A stretch of 64,000 bases of DNA from Treponema succinifaciens DSM 2489 (GCF_000195275.1 NC_015385.1:1318501-1382500); one strand, 5' to 3'. Counted from the first letter of the stretch, positions 44,751 through 54,393 are shown. The notes: generated from the letters alone by a model not told the origin. A program made the numbers and translations.

Positions 44751-45479
44751 TCAGTAGAAGCACTCAATAATTTTGCCAGTTAAAGGATGAGGAAATTTTA
44801 AGCAATCTGCAAAGAACTGCATTTCTTCATTTTGACTGCAAAGCGGATTGTAAAGTTTGTCGCCGCGTACAGGAAAGCCAAGCCAAGCCAAATGGCTTCT
44901 TACTTGATGGCGGTAGCCTTCTTTTATAGAACATTTTGCAAAAAACTTGTCTGTGTCCAAAATGATTTCCGTTGTGTAAATTTTTTCGCTGCATTTTTTC
45001 TGCGCCGCTTTTCCAGAATTGCCCGTTACTGGTCTAACTTGTGCTGATTTTAAAGAAAAAGGCCTGAATCTTGAAGAAACTGTATACTTTTTTATATTAT
45101 CTGATTTGTTTTCTAATAAAAATTCAGCTGGAGGAAATCCTTCAAGCGGTTTTTCGATTTTCTGGCATTTTGCGGAATAACCTTTTAAAAACTTCCCTTC
45201 ACGCTGAAAATTTATAAATGCGTTGTAACTTTCTTGTGTTGTGGCGATTAAAAGCAAGCCTTCTGTTTCTGTGTCGATTCTATGCACAAGTCCGTGTTCT
45301 ATTGCTTTTTTTCCGGAAACTTCCAAAAGATATGGGTACAGTTTTGCAGCCTGCATAAATGCGCATTCGTCCCCTTCAAAAAGCGGTGCGCTTGGAAGTC
45401 CACGTGGCTTTTTTATAACAACGAACGGATTTTCTTTTGACGGCGCAATGGCAATCTGTATCTGTTTTTCTGTATCCAT
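44751..45479 (-). CDS. RluA-family pseudouridine synthase
   Basis: 242 residues. The catalytic motif is HGLVHRIDTETEGLLL (Asp near residue 69), with PFVVIKKPRGLPSAP at the N-terminus and EGYRHQVRSHLAWLGFPVRGD near the C-terminus. No S4 domain is present. It converts a uridine in rRNA or tRNA to pseudouridine; the target is not readable. It follows the RluD-like gene by 6 nt, giving two RluA-family enzymes in tandem. Confidence 0.85.
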   Translation of the reverse strand: MDTEKQIQIAIAPSKENPFVVIKKPRGLPSAPLFEGDECAFMQAAKLYPYLLEVSGKKAIEHGLVHRIDTETEGLLLIATTQESYNAFINFQREGKFLKGYSAKCQKIEKPLEGFPPAEFLLENKSDNIKKYTVSSRFRPFSLKSAQVRPVTGNSGKAAQKKCSEKIYTTEIILDTDKFFAKCSIKEGYRHQVRSHLAWLGFPVRGDKLYNPLCSQNEEMQFFADCLKFPHPLTGKIIECFY

Positions 45480-45485
45480 TGTCTG

Positions 45486-46466
45486 CTACTTATCCTTTGG
45501 AAGAATTACTTTTGTGTAGTCGCGTTTTAAAACTTTCATGACTTCTATAAAACGTTCTGGTGTTGGAGATTTAAAAATTGAAAGCTCTTCTTTTCCCGGA
45601 ATTTTAATTTTCAAAAGTCTTGCATTAAGCATGAGAGTTGCCTTTGGAAATTTCTTATCTTGGTGCGCATAGATTCCGTCTCCTAAAATAGGACAGTTCA
45701 GGTATTTCATGTGTACCCGTATTTGGTGAGTTCTTCCGGTGTTTATCCTAACTTTCATCAGTGAGTATTCTCCGTAGCAGCTTATGCACTCGTAGTAGCT
45801 TTCGGCTGGCTTTCCTTCTTCCGTGCCAACTACAGCCTTGAATCTTTTTCTTTCTTTGGGGTCGCGGATTATATTTGTCTGAATAATTCCGTGCTGATGC
45901 TGAGGACGGCCAATGCAGATTGCAATGTATTCCTTTACAATTGAACTGTGGTTTCTAAACTGGGCTGAAAGAAATTCTTCTGTGTCGTGATTTTTTGCAG
46001 TTATGATTATGCCGGAAGTTTCTTTGTCCAGCCTGTGAACAATTCCTGGTCTGCGGTTTGAAAGAATTTTTGAAACCTGTCCTTCCTTCAGTTCTGGAAT
46101 TGATTCTCTTCCCCAATGATATAAAAGCGCGTTTACCAAAGTGCCTTTCCAGTTTCCTGCGGCAGGATGAGTTACCATTCCCTGTTTTTTGTTTACAACG
46201 CAGACATTTTCATCTTCATAAATAGTATCAAGCGGAATATTTTCCGGCTCAATATTGTCTGGAACATTTTCTTCCCACTGAATATCGATTATATCATTTG
46301 CCTTTACCTGACACGAAATTTTTTGCTTTTTTCCGTTCACTTGAATGCAGACAATTCCGCTTTTCAGTTTGCTTCTGTTCATTCCGTTTGGAAGAGACGC
46401 AATATATTTATCTAGCCGGATTTCGCCTTTGTATGTTGGAGGAACCTTGTTTGTAAAAAAAGACAT
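45486..46466 (-). CDS. RluD-like 23S rRNA pseudouridine synthase
   Basis: 326 residues. An S4 RNA-binding domain (RLDKYIASLPNGMNRSKLK) is followed by the catalytic domain with ENVCVVNKKQGMVTHPAAG, GIVHRLDKETSGIIITAK (catalytic Asp near 147) and INTGRTHQIRVHMKYLNCPILGD. The domain order fits the RluC/RluD group that modifies 23S rRNA. GGAG lies 6 nt upstream; the ATG abuts the preceding stop. Confidence 0.88.
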   Translation of the reverse strand: MSFFTNKVPPTYKGEIRLDKYIASLPNGMNRSKLKSGIVCIQVNGKKQKISCQVKANDIIDIQWEENVPDNIEPENIPLDTIYEDENVCVVNKKQGMVTHPAAGNWKGTLVNALLYHWGRESIPELKEGQVSKILSNRRPGIVHRLDKETSGIIITAKNHDTEEFLSAQFRNHSSIVKEYIAICIGRPQHQHGIIQTNIIRDPKERKRFKAVVGTEEGKPAESYYECISCYGEYSLMKVRINTGRTHQIRVHMKYLNCPILGDGIYAHQDKKFPKATLMLNARLLKIKIPGKEELSIFKSPTPERFIEVMKVLKRDYTKVILPKDK

Positions 46467-46952
46467 CTATTGCTCCGAATTTAAATTCTCATTTTTTGTA
46501 TTTTCATTTTCTTGAAACGGAACAACTATAATTTGATCGTGGCTTTCAAGAATTTTCTGCTGGCGTTTTTTTTCATTGTGGCGTTTTACAAGATTTATCG
46601 CAAGGTCTGAAAATCCAATAATCATGCCTGCGCCAACTGAAGCGCAAAAAATTTTCATCTGTTCCCCTTCCGTAAAAGAAGTTCCCTTGCTGAAAGGTGT
46701 TTCAAAAGTTGAAGAGTTCCCGGAAAAATATTGATACGCACTGTAGCCCAAATTCACACTGATTGCCACAAACGGAACTGCTCCAAGGGAAACAATTTCA
46801 AACCGGCGCAAATCTTTTGACCACTGCGGAAACTCGTTTTCTGTGTATGGCTCTGGAGTTGAATCTGTATTTTCCGAAGACTGCGGAAAAACTTGCAACG
46901 GTAAAAAAAGAGACAAAATAAAAATAATCAAAATAAAATGAAAATTTTTCAT
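46467..46952 (-). CDS. Membrane or envelope protein of unknown function
   Basis: 161 residues. A signal-type segment (MKNFHFILIIFILSLFLPLQVFPQ) is followed by a conserved-looking block (FPQWSKDLRRFEIVSLGAVPF) and two more hydrophobic stretches (about 65-85 and 105-125), then a charged tail. Small proteins like this are common in treponeme envelopes, but I do not recognise a family. The ATG at 46952 is favoured because it lies 4 nt after the yggS stop (coupling); a TTG nine codons upstream is possible. Confidence 0.55.
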   Translation of the reverse strand: MKNFHFILIIFILSLFLPLQVFPQSSENTDSTPEPYTENEFPQWSKDLRRFEIVSLGAVPFVAISVNLGYSAYQYFSGNSSTFETPFSKGTSFTEGEQMKIFCASVGAGMIIGFSDLAINLVKRHNEKKRQQKILESHDQIIVVPFQENENTKNENLNSEQ

Positions 46953-46956
46953 CCTG

Positions 46957-47673
46957 CTAAGAGTAGTCGCGTTCTCCAAACAATGCCGTTCCTATGCGGA
47001 CCAATGTGCTTCCTTCTTCGATTGCAATTTTATAGTCGCCGCTCATTCCCATGCTAAGCTCGTTTATTTCAAGTGAAGGAAAACTTTTGTTCAGTTCATC
47101 TTTTAAATTTCTTAGTTTTGAAAATGATGCGTGGATAAGTTTTTCATCTTGAGTAAAAGGAGCCATCGTCATAAGTCCTTTTGGAACAATGTGCGGATAA
47201 ATTCCATTTGCGCAGTTTTCTACAGATTTGAGCAATACGGACTTTTCCTTGTAGCCGCTTTTTGAATCTTCACCAGTATGAATCTCAAAGAGCACTTCAA
47301 TTTTCTTTTCAATTTTTGCGCATTGTTTTTCAATTTCCGCCAAAAGTTCTTCTCTGTCCACGGATTGAATGCAAGACGCGATTTCAACTGCCTTTTTTAC
47401 TTTGTTTGTCTGAAGGCTTCCGATTATGTGAAGGTCTGGCTTAATTTTTGAAACTGAATTTATCTGTGTGAATTTTGCAAAGGATTCTTGCACACGATTT
47501 TCACCAAAAAGAGTCTGTCCTGTTTTCAACGCAGCCAAGACATCTTCCGCAGGATGAAATTTGCTTACAGCGCAAAGTTTAACGCAGCCTTCTTTTCTGC
47601 CGGATTTTTTTTCAGCTTCCTTTATTTGATTTCTAACTGATTCAAAATTTTCTGCAATTTGTTCTGCTGTCAT
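46957..47673 (-). CDS. yggS: YggS-family pyridoxal-phosphate homeostasis protein
   Basis: 238 residues, the family length. The PLP lysine is in CAVSKFHP near residue 36; other motifs are LFGENRVQE, HIIGSLQTNKVK, LMTMAPF, ELSMGMSGDYKIAIEEGST and VRIGTALFG. The protein binds PLP without a known catalytic reaction and buffers PLP and amino-acid pools. GAGG lies 7 nt upstream of the ATG. Confidence 0.92.
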   Translation of the reverse strand: MTAEQIAENFESVRNQIKEAEKKSGRKEGCVKLCAVSKFHPAEDVLAALKTGQTLFGENRVQESFAKFTQINSVSKIKPDLHIIGSLQTNKVKKAVEIASCIQSVDREELLAEIEKQCAKIEKKIEVLFEIHTGEDSKSGYKEKSVLLKSVENCANGIYPHIVPKGLMTMAPFTQDEKLIHASFSKLRNLKDELNKSFPSLEINELSMGMSGDYKIAIEEGSTLVRIGTALFGERDYS

Positions 47674-47687
47674 TTTTGAGCCTCTGC

Positions 47688-48563
47688 TTATATTTTATCA
47701 GATTGCTTGAGTTGGCTCAACATATCGGAAATTTTTATAAAATCCTCGACTGCTAAATTTTCCGCGCGTTCAGTTTTGGAGATTCCGCATTTTTCAAAAA
47801 ATTCTTCCGCTGAAATATTTTCCGGAAGAAGAGGCTTTATGTTGTTCTGAATTGTTTTTCTTCTTGCGGCAAAAAGAGCGTGCACAACTTTTACAAAAAG
47901 CGCAGAGTTTCCGCTGAAAGGATTTTCTTTTTTTGTCATAACAACTGCCTGAGAGGAAACTGTAGGCCGCGGCCAAAAACTGCTTGAGCCAAGAACAAGA
48001 TCCAGTTTTACATTGTAGCCCCACTGGCACAAAACGCTGAATGCCGAATAATTTTCAGTTCCCTTTTTTGCTGCCATCCGCTGGGCAACTTCTTTTTGAA
48101 CTGTAAAGACGCATTTTTTAAAAACAACATTTTCTGTGATTGTGTCGGCAATAAAAGTCGCCGCGATATTATATGGAAGATTTCCAAAAAGTTTTGCAGG
48201 CTTTTGCGGATTTTCATAGAATGCTTTTTTCCAGTTTTTTAAAACATCTCCTTCTATAATTTTAAATTGCTCTGATTTTTCCTGCTGTTCAAAAAACTGC
48301 TTTAATATAGAAATAAAACCTCTGTCGATTTCAAAGACTTCAAGATTTGCGCCGCTTGAAAGAATCAGTTCTGTCATGCAGCCAAGACCGGGACCGATTT
48401 CCCACACAAGCTCGTCTTTTTTCAATTCTAGAAGGGAAAATATTTTTTCTCTTGCGGACTGGTTTATCATAAAGTTCTGACCGAATTTTTTTTGCATCGC
48501 CATTCCACTCTGCTCAAGAAAAGCTTTTAATTCAGACGGCGAATTGTAATCAGGATGATTCAT
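47688..48563 (-). CDS. rsmA: 16S rRNA dimethyladenosine transferase RsmA (KsgA)
   Basis: 291 residues. KKFGQNFMINQ at the N-terminus, SAM-binding EIGPGLGCMTELIL, the catalytic NLPYNIAA motif, and FWPRPTVSSQAVV. It dimethylates two adjacent adenines near the 3' end of 16S rRNA late in 30S assembly. GGAG lies 5 nt before the ATG. Confidence 0.95.
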   Translation of the reverse strand: MNHPDYNSPSELKAFLEQSGMAMQKKFGQNFMINQSAREKIFSLLELKKDELVWEIGPGLGCMTELILSSGANLEVFEIDRGFISILKQFFEQQEKSEQFKIIEGDVLKNWKKAFYENPQKPAKLFGNLPYNIAATFIADTITENVVFKKCVFTVQKEVAQRMAAKKGTENYSAFSVLCQWGYNVKLDLVLGSSSFWPRPTVSSQAVVMTKKENPFSGNSALFVKVVHALFAARRKTIQNNIKPLLPENISAEEFFEKCGISKTERAENLAVEDFIKISDMLSQLKQSDKI

Positions 48564-48578
48564 GTTTGCTCCAAAAAG

Positions 48579-49844
48579 TTAAAATTCTACAAGCGGCAAA
48601 AGCGCAAAAAGTTCTGCCGTCAATTTTATTATCTGATAAAGAAAATTCATTATAACTCCAAAGAACGGAGAAAGAAAAGGTATCATAAAAGAAAACAAAA
48701 TTGCAACCATGGAAAAAGTCAAAAATATGCTTACGAGCGGACAAACTGCAACAGAAGCAAGAATACCTCCGGGAGCTGCTGACTTAAAAAGCGCAAGGCT
48801 TAAAGGAAAAGCCACGCTCTGGGCACCGGCGGAAGCAGAAAGTGAATCTGAAATTTTTTTAGGAAAAAAGGATTGAAAAATATGTTTGAATGCGTTTCCA
48901 AAAAGAAGGATTCCTGCAAGTGCGCCATAAGAAAGTATAAACGCTGCGGAAAAAATATCGTCAGGAAAAATCATGCAATGAAGCAGAAACACAAAGCAAA
49001 GAACTTTGAAAAAATTTACCTGAACACAAAAGAAAATTCCGCAGAAAAGCAGAATCAAAGAGCAAAGCAATGCGCGGAACAATGAAGGTGAAAGTCCTGC
49101 AAACCATACAAAAAATAAAATTCCAAAAAGCCTAAGCCAAAAGTCAAATTTTTTTCCAAGAATTTTTTTCCCAGTTCCGCCTGCAATTGATGAAAAAAAA
49201 GAAAGATGCATTCCGCTTAGTGCAAGAACGTGGGAAAGTCCCGCATTTCTAAAAGTTTCACATAAGGAGCTGTCTGTGTATTCTCTTGAGCCTGAAAGCA
49301 AAGCCAAAATAAAACCTCCTGCGCTTCCCCAGCCGTACATGAGTCTTTTAAATGCAAATCTGCAAAAAGCTCTGAACCTGAAAATTTTTTGTTTTAAGGA
49401 CTGAGGCTGCTGTAATTGCTCTGCGCTCTCTGCTGAAAAAAATGATTTTGAAAATTTACCATAAAAAGTTATAGTTTCACCTTCTTCAATGATTACTCCA
49501 TTTTTTGAAGATGAATACAATTTTCCAGGATATAAAGATTCAACGATTTTGGCAGGAACAAGAACTGAAATTTTTCCGGATGCCTGTGAATTTATTTTTG
49601 CTCCTGAAATTTCTCCAGAAACAGAGGAAAGCTTTAATTTCACAACGTAAGATTTTCCAGAAGAAATTTTTGAAGGATTGGAGCAAACTATGCCAGAAGC
49701 AGTTTCTATTTTCTCTAAAGGAATCAGGCTTTTATATGGAAAACGCTCTTTGCTTTTTAAAAAGCCTGAGTAAATAAAAATGCAGAATACTACCGCTACC
49801 AAAACAAACGGACTTAGAAAATTTTCTTTTAAGAATTCTACCAC
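48579..49844 (-). CDS. ComEC/Rec2-like membrane protein lacking the metallo-hydrolase domain
   Basis: 421 residues. One N-terminal membrane helix, an OB-like extracytoplasmic region (about 45-130), then a multi-helix competence domain with LSHVLALSGMHLSF and PSLFRALLCSLILL, typical of ComEC channels for DNA import. Full-length ComEC (700-800 residues) ends in a metallo-beta-lactamase domain; this protein stops after the last membrane helices and the next genes do not supply that domain. Starts at a GTG overlapping the preceding gene by 7 nt; no good ribosome-binding site. Confidence 0.8.
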   Translation of the reverse strand: MVEFLKENFLSPFVLVAVVFCIFIYSGFLKSKERFPYKSLIPLEKIETASGIVCSNPSKISSGKSYVVKLKLSSVSGEISGAKINSQASGKISVLVPAKIVESLYPGKLYSSSKNGVIIEEGETITFYGKFSKSFFSAESAEQLQQPQSLKQKIFRFRAFCRFAFKRLMYGWGSAGGFILALLSGSREYTDSSLCETFRNAGLSHVLALSGMHLSFFSSIAGGTGKKILGKKFDFWLRLFGILFFVWFAGLSPSLFRALLCSLILLFCGIFFCVQVNFFKVLCFVFLLHCMIFPDDIFSAAFILSYGALAGILLFGNAFKHIFQSFFPKKISDSLSASAGAQSVAFPLSLALFKSAAPGGILASVAVCPLVSIFLTFSMVAILFSFMIPFLSPFFGVIMNFLYQIIKLTAELFALLPLVEF

Positions 49845-50998
49845 TTTAATTTTGCAAGGGCATTTTTTGCGGCAGCTATAACCTCCTCTGGATAATCAAG
49901 ATAAGTTGCATAAAGCAGGCTGTCAAAAGCGGCCTTGTCGCCCATTTCCCCCAGAGAATTGATTAAAGAAAGCACAACGGCTTTACTAGGAGGCAAATTT
50001 TTTTCAGTTTGCTTGTTTAGAAAATCAAGATATGACGAAAGTGATGAAGAAGTTTCCGCAGAAGAAACAGAAGCAATATTTTTTATTGTAGAAGAAAAGT
50101 CTTCATCGGAAAGATTTCCGTTTTCATATTCTTGTCTAATTCCGTTAAAGCATGAAGCAATCAAAGATGCGGCTCTAGTCCATTGTGTATCAGAAAACAC
50201 TTGAAGGCAGACAAGAGTCAAATTCAGCTTGCTTCCTGAAAAATCAGGTTTTGCTCCTTTAATATTATATATAACTGATGACAATGCGTTTTCTGCAGAT
50301 TCTCCGCAGATTTTTTTTGAAACTTTTGGATTTTCATCAAGCCTTTTTAAAATCAGAATCTTTTTTTCAATTGGAACAGTTGACAAAAACTGAAGAATTT
50401 CCTTTTCGCTTTCGTTTGCAAGTCCGCCGTAAGATGAAGCCAAAATTGCGCTGTAAGACGGCCAGACATCGAGAATGTCAGCAATAAAAAGCATATTGAA
50501 CGACGCGGAATTTCCGTAGGTGCCCATAAAAAGAACTGCCTTTAAAAGAGCTTCGTCCATTTCCTGCGATTTTTGCATTTTGCTGTAGAAAAAGTCGTTT
50601 ACAAGATAAAGATTTTCCGGCGACTGAAAAACAGAAAATGCGTCAATCACTGCGATTTTTATTTTTGAATCGCTGAAGGTTTTAAATATCATCCTAAGTT
50701 TTTCAGCGATGATTTTTTCCTTGCCTTTGCTGTTTCCTGCTGTAAGCGATTTTACAGAAGTTTCCACAAGGTTTATAAAATCAGTATCCGAGCTAAGAGC
50801 GTCATAAGCAGAAATTGAAAAGTCAAGAGCTGCGATTGCAATTGAAGAATCTCCCGCTGCACTTGACGACTCAACAACTTGTTTTTTTTCAACCAAATTT
50901 CCTTTGTAAAAATCAGACATATAAGATTCCTGCGCATGGCAAAATCCGCAGACTGAAAGAGCAATTAAAAATATTTGTTTAAATAAAATTTTTTTCAT
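49838..50998 (-). CDS. Secreted helical-repeat protein of unknown function
   Basis: 386 residues. Signal peptide MKKILFKQIFLIALSV then CGFCHAQ, followed by an almost all-helical chain with repeated Ala/Leu/Ser helices (SLINSLGEMGDKAAFDSLLYA, IIAEKLRMIFKTFSDSKIKIA) that suggest HEAT-like repeats. No enzymatic motif. The ATG at 50998 is used because the signal peptide begins there. It lies between the PilZ gene and comEC in a long minus-strand operon. Confidence 0.6.
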   Translation of the reverse strand: MKKILFKQIFLIALSVCGFCHAQESYMSDFYKGNLVEKKQVVESSSAAGDSSIAIAALDFSISAYDALSSDTDFINLVETSVKSLTAGNSKGKEKIIAEKLRMIFKTFSDSKIKIAVIDAFSVFQSPENLYLVNDFFYSKMQKSQEMDEALLKAVLFMGTYGNSASFNMLFIADILDVWPSYSAILASSYGGLANESEKEILQFLSTVPIEKKILILKRLDENPKVSKKICGESAENALSSVIYNIKGAKPDFSGSKLNLTLVCLQVFSDTQWTRAASLIASCFNGIRQEYENGNLSDEDFSSTIKNIASVSSAETSSSLSSYLDFLNKQTEKNLPPSKAVVLSLINSLGEMGDKAAFDSLLYATYLDYPEEVIAAAKNALAKLKW

Positions 50999-51067
50999 AG
51001 CAAATCTTCTTTGATAAATATATAAAATATATAGAAAAATTTCTATACATTCCGGCCGCCTCAAAAA

Positions 51068-52183
51068 CTAATGGCTTGAATTTTCTTGCTGAATATTTTT
51101 ATCTGCGCTGTTTTCTTCCTGAGTTTGATTTTCTTCCAAAGAAGCCTGCTCAATTGCCTGATGAATTTCTTTTTGCTCCGGCGGAATTACGTTGTAAACA
51201 AATGCAAGAACTGTATTCCTCATGCTTTTTTCAATGTGCGTGCATTCAAAATGAATTCTTGACTGGCCAAGCTGACTGTTCCACTCAACTGCCCGGATTA
51301 CGCCGTGCATGACAACGAGCGCGCCGTTTATTTCAAACTGAATTTTTATGCGGACATTTGCTTTTCCTTTTCCGCCGATTCTTATCATCGCTCCGTCTTC
51401 GCTTATGTCTTCAAGCAGGCATTTGTAGCCTGGATTGGTTTCAACTTTGTCATATTCGATTTTTTCACCTTGCTGGACAATGTACATCTGCGCGTAAATT
51501 TCGCATTTGCATCTTATTGACTGACGTTTTTGAGTCCGGTCAAGTTTTGTTGAATGCATTAAAAACAAAGCTTTGTCGCTTCTGAAAATTCCAGTTCCGA
51601 TAACTTTTGTGTCAAAAGCATATCCTGCGTCACCGTTTCTCCAAAAGTAAACTGAAATTTCTTTTCCTTCCCATTCAGATTCGGGAAGAAATTCCGGCCG
51701 CTTGGACTGCTTTGAAATTTGATACGGAAGAAGAATTATGAGCTGAGTTCCGTTGTTTAAAATGCGCGACTTGAAAACACCTTTGCCTTTTAAAATAACG
51801 CTCAGCTTTTGTTTTATGTCAAGCGATTTTGTGCTTTCTATTCCGCGTTTATTTTCCTTGTCAAGAATTACGCGCGTTTTGAATTTATAAAGTTTTTCAA
51901 GAAACGCCTGGATTTGCGTTGAATCTTCCGCGCCTTTTTGCCTTGCCTCTTCAATTACTGAAGAAATGCATCTGTTCACGGAATTTTCTGAAATGTAAAG
52001 TGAAAGAGGCTCTTCAATTCCGCATTTTTTCGCAAGTTGCCAGAGCGCAGAAATTTCAGAATGCCTGAATCCGTAGTCAAAACCCTTTGAAAAGAAATTC
52101 ATTTTTTCAGTTGAGGCTTTGTACAATTTTAAAAGCGTAAAAATAAAAGACAGAGTTACAATTACGGAAATTACAGCAGGCAC
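51068..52183 (-). CDS. Membrane-anchored PilZ-domain protein, probable c-di-GMP receptor
   Basis: 371 residues. One N-terminal membrane helix (1-22), a helical middle region, a YcgR-like N-domain, then a PilZ domain with both ligand signatures: RTQKR followed by SIRCKCEI (RxxxR) and DISEDGAMI (DxSxxG). The C-terminal tail is Gln/Glu-rich and disordered. PilZ proteins bind cyclic di-GMP and alter motility or secretion; the spirochaete PlzA proteins are functional analogues. The start is a GTG with GGAGG 7 nt upstream. Confidence 0.85.
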   Translation of the reverse strand: MPAVISVIVTLSFIFTLLKLYKASTEKMNFFSKGFDYGFRHSEISALWQLAKKCGIEEPLSLYISENSVNRCISSVIEEARQKGAEDSTQIQAFLEKLYKFKTRVILDKENKRGIESTKSLDIKQKLSVILKGKGVFKSRILNNGTQLIILLPYQISKQSKRPEFLPESEWEGKEISVYFWRNGDAGYAFDTKVIGTGIFRSDKALFLMHSTKLDRTQKRQSIRCKCEIYAQMYIVQQGEKIEYDKVETNPGYKCLLEDISEDGAMIRIGGKGKANVRIKIQFEINGALVVMHGVIRAVEWNSQLGQSRIHFECTHIEKSMRNTVLAFVYNVIPPEQKEIHQAIEQASLEENQTQEENSADKNIQQENSSH

Positions 52184-52265
52184 AAAACCACCTCCAAGAA
52201 TTTTATGCGTTTACATATTTATTATAGTAAATTTTGCAATTTCTTGATAGTATAAACATACCAAA

Positions 52266-52916
52266 ATGAAAAAAAGATACATTTTAGCAGAGTTTTTAGT
52301 TGTTTTTGTTTTTTTGCTAATTCCGCCGATTTTTGCAGTCAAAGGAGCATATTTAAGCGAGGAATTTTCTTTTTCTGTTCTGGCTGAATTTTTTATCGCG
52401 GCGATTCTTCTGTTTCAGTTTAAAATAGAAAACAAATGCGAAAAAAAATCTGCTAATGAAAAATTTATTTTGCTTGTAAATTCATTGAAATGGGGTGCGC
52501 TCACACTTGGATTTTTAATGCTGATTTTTGCTGCGGTTCATGCTTTTTGTTTTGCATTTAAAATTTCTTCCGCTCAAACTGAAATTTTATTAAAAAATCC
52601 TGAAAATTTTTCATCTTGGATTTTTCTTATTTTTACATTGGCTGCCGGAGCTTTTTTTGAAGAAGCCGTTTACCGTCAGTTTGTTCCAGAAACTTTAAAT
52701 TCACTTTTAAAAAAATGGAAAATTCCAGTGGAAATATTTTCAGTTGTAATTTTTGCGCTTGCCCACAGATATTTAGGCTGGATTTCTGTTTTCAATGCGG
52801 CTTTTTGCGGAGTTGTCCTTAGGCTTTGCAGAATAAAAACGGCTTCAATTGCGCCTTCTTTTTCGGCTCATTTTATATACAATCTTTCGCTTATTGTATT
52901 TTCCGTGCTGTTGTAA
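52266..52916 (+). CDS. CPBP-family intramembrane glutamic protease
   Basis: 216 residues with about six membrane segments. Motif 1 is FFEEAVYRQFV (the EExxxR signature, near residue 136), motif 2 is FALAHRYLGWISVFNAAF (catalytic-site His), and the last helix has HFIYNLSLI. The family includes Rce1-like CAAX proteases and bacteriocin-processing or immunity proteins; the substrate here is unknown. TATAAA lies 9 nt before the ATG without a visible ribosome-binding site, but I see no convincing minus-35. Confidence 0.8.
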   Translation: MKKRYILAEFLVVFVFLLIPPIFAVKGAYLSEEFSFSVLAEFFIAAILLFQFKIENKCEKKSANEKFILLVNSLKWGALTLGFLMLIFAAVHAFCFAFKISSAQTEILLKNPENFSSWIFLIFTLAAGAFFEEAVYRQFVPETLNSLLKKWKIPVEIFSVVIFALAHRYLGWISVFNAAFCGVVLRLCRIKTASIAPSFSAHFIYNLSLIVFSVLL

Positions 52917-52939
52917 AATTTTATAATCATTGATATAAT
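52911..52939 (+). promoter_or_regulatory. Promoter of thrC
   Basis: TTGTAA (52911-52916), overlapping the end of the CPBP gene, a 17-bp spacer and a perfect TATAAT (52934-52939), 29 nt before the start codon. Confidence 0.6.
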
Positions 52940-52968
52940 TTGAAAACAATTTTCGCATGAGGAATTTT

Positions 52969-54381
52969 ATGAAATATACAGATACAAGAGATAAAAAAGT
53001 AAGTGTTGATTTTAGAACTGCGGTTTTGAATGGAATGAATGCAGAAACTGGCGGACTTTATATGCCGACTGAATTTCCGCGTCTTGAAAATTCATTTTTG
53101 GAGCGCAATCCAGAACCTTCATTCCGTGAAATTGCCTACGAAATGGCAAAGCCTTATGTTGAAAATGAAATTCCAGATACTGACTTGGAATCTATAATTC
53201 AGGATTGCTATCCATTTTCTTCAAAAGTTGTTCCTATTGATCCTGTAACTTATGTGCTTGAGCTTTTCCACGGACCGACCTGTGCATTCAAGGATTTTGG
53301 AGCAAGGTTTATGGCGCGCGTGATGTCATATTTCAATCGCTCGGAAAATGACAATCTTCATATTTTGGTTGCAACTTCCGGGGATACAGGTTCTGCTGTA
53401 GGAAGCGCGTTTCACAATGTTCCGGGAATCGACGTTACAATTCTTTATCCGGACGGAAAAATTTCACCATTGCAGGAAAAACAGCTTTCAACTTTCACAG
53501 GAAATGTCCGCGCATTGAAAGTAAAGGGAACTTTTGACGACTGCCAAAAACTTGTTAAAACTGCATTTACAGATAAAGATTTGAGATCCAAGTTCAGGCT
53601 TTCTTCTGCAAACTCAATAAATATTTCCCGCCTTTTGCCGCAGTCTTTCTATTATATGTATTCATCTCTTGTTGTAAAAAAGAGAATTCCGTTTGACAGC
53701 AAAAATGGAGGAGACGCAATCATTGTTGTTGTTCCGAGCGGAAACTTTGGAAACCTTACATCAGGACTTATTGCGCGTGAAATGGGAGCGCCTATAACAG
53801 GATTTGTTGCTGCGACAAATTCTAACCATACAGTGCCGGACTGGATTGCAAGCGGTGAATACAAAACTCGCCCTTCTGTTCCAACATTAAGCAATGCGAT
53901 GGATGTTGGAGCTCCTAGCAACTATGAAAGAATTGACGCAATGTATTCGCTTGACCAAGTAAGAAATCTTTTTGCTTCATACTGGACTGATGACGAAGGA
54001 ACAATTGATGGAATAAAAAGATGCAAGAACAAAACTGGATACGTAATAGATCCGCACGGTGCAGTTGCCTGGAAAGCATGGAATGATATTCGTGGCGGTG
54101 AAATGGAAAAACTTGTAAACGGCCAGAAAAATGATTTTACAAAGCCTGGTCTTACACCGAATGTTCCTTTCTGGGCAAAAGCTGTTGTAGACAAAAAAGC
54201 ATCTGCAATAATTCTTGAAACTGCTCATCCTGCAAAATTCGGCGCGACTGTTTACAAGGCAATCGGGCAAGAGCCTGCTCTTCCAGAACGTCTCGAAAAG
54301 GTTGTTTCTCTTCCTGACAATGCTATTCCAATGGGCAAAGATTACGATTCATTCAAGGAATGGCTGGTTTCAAACTTGTAG
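52969..54381 (+). CDS. thrC: Threonine synthase
   Basis: 470 residues, fold-type II PLP enzyme. The PLP lysine is in HGPTCAFKDFGARF (near residue 109), followed by LVATSGDTGSAVGSAF, NSINISRLLPQ, VVPSGNFGNLTSG and IDPHGAVAW. It converts O-phosphohomoserine to threonine. The ATG at 52969 is chosen because GAGG is 6 nt upstream; the ATG at 52957 contains part of that box. Monocistronic, between its own promoter and terminator. Confidence 0.95.
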   Translation: MKYTDTRDKKVSVDFRTAVLNGMNAETGGLYMPTEFPRLENSFLERNPEPSFREIAYEMAKPYVENEIPDTDLESIIQDCYPFSSKVVPIDPVTYVLELFHGPTCAFKDFGARFMARVMSYFNRSENDNLHILVATSGDTGSAVGSAFHNVPGIDVTILYPDGKISPLQEKQLSTFTGNVRALKVKGTFDDCQKLVKTAFTDKDLRSKFRLSSANSINISRLLPQSFYYMYSSLVVKKRIPFDSKNGGDAIIVVVPSGNFGNLTSGLIAREMGAPITGFVAATNSNHTVPDWIASGEYKTRPSVPTLSNAMDVGAPSNYERIDAMYSLDQVRNLFASYWTDDEGTIDGIKRCKNKTGYVIDPHGAVAWKAWNDIRGGEMEKLVNGQKNDFTKPGLTPNVPFWAKAVVDKKASAIILETAHPAKFGATVYKAIGQEPALPERLEKVVSLPDNAIPMGKDYDSFKEWLVSNL

Positions 54382-54393
54382 ATTTTTATAAAG

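Noticed and set aside
52251-52268. Leaderless start for the CPBP protease
   Set aside because: TATAAA lies 9 nt before the ATG, but no convincing minus-35 is found at 15-19 bp, so it was not grouped with alr, rnz and murC.
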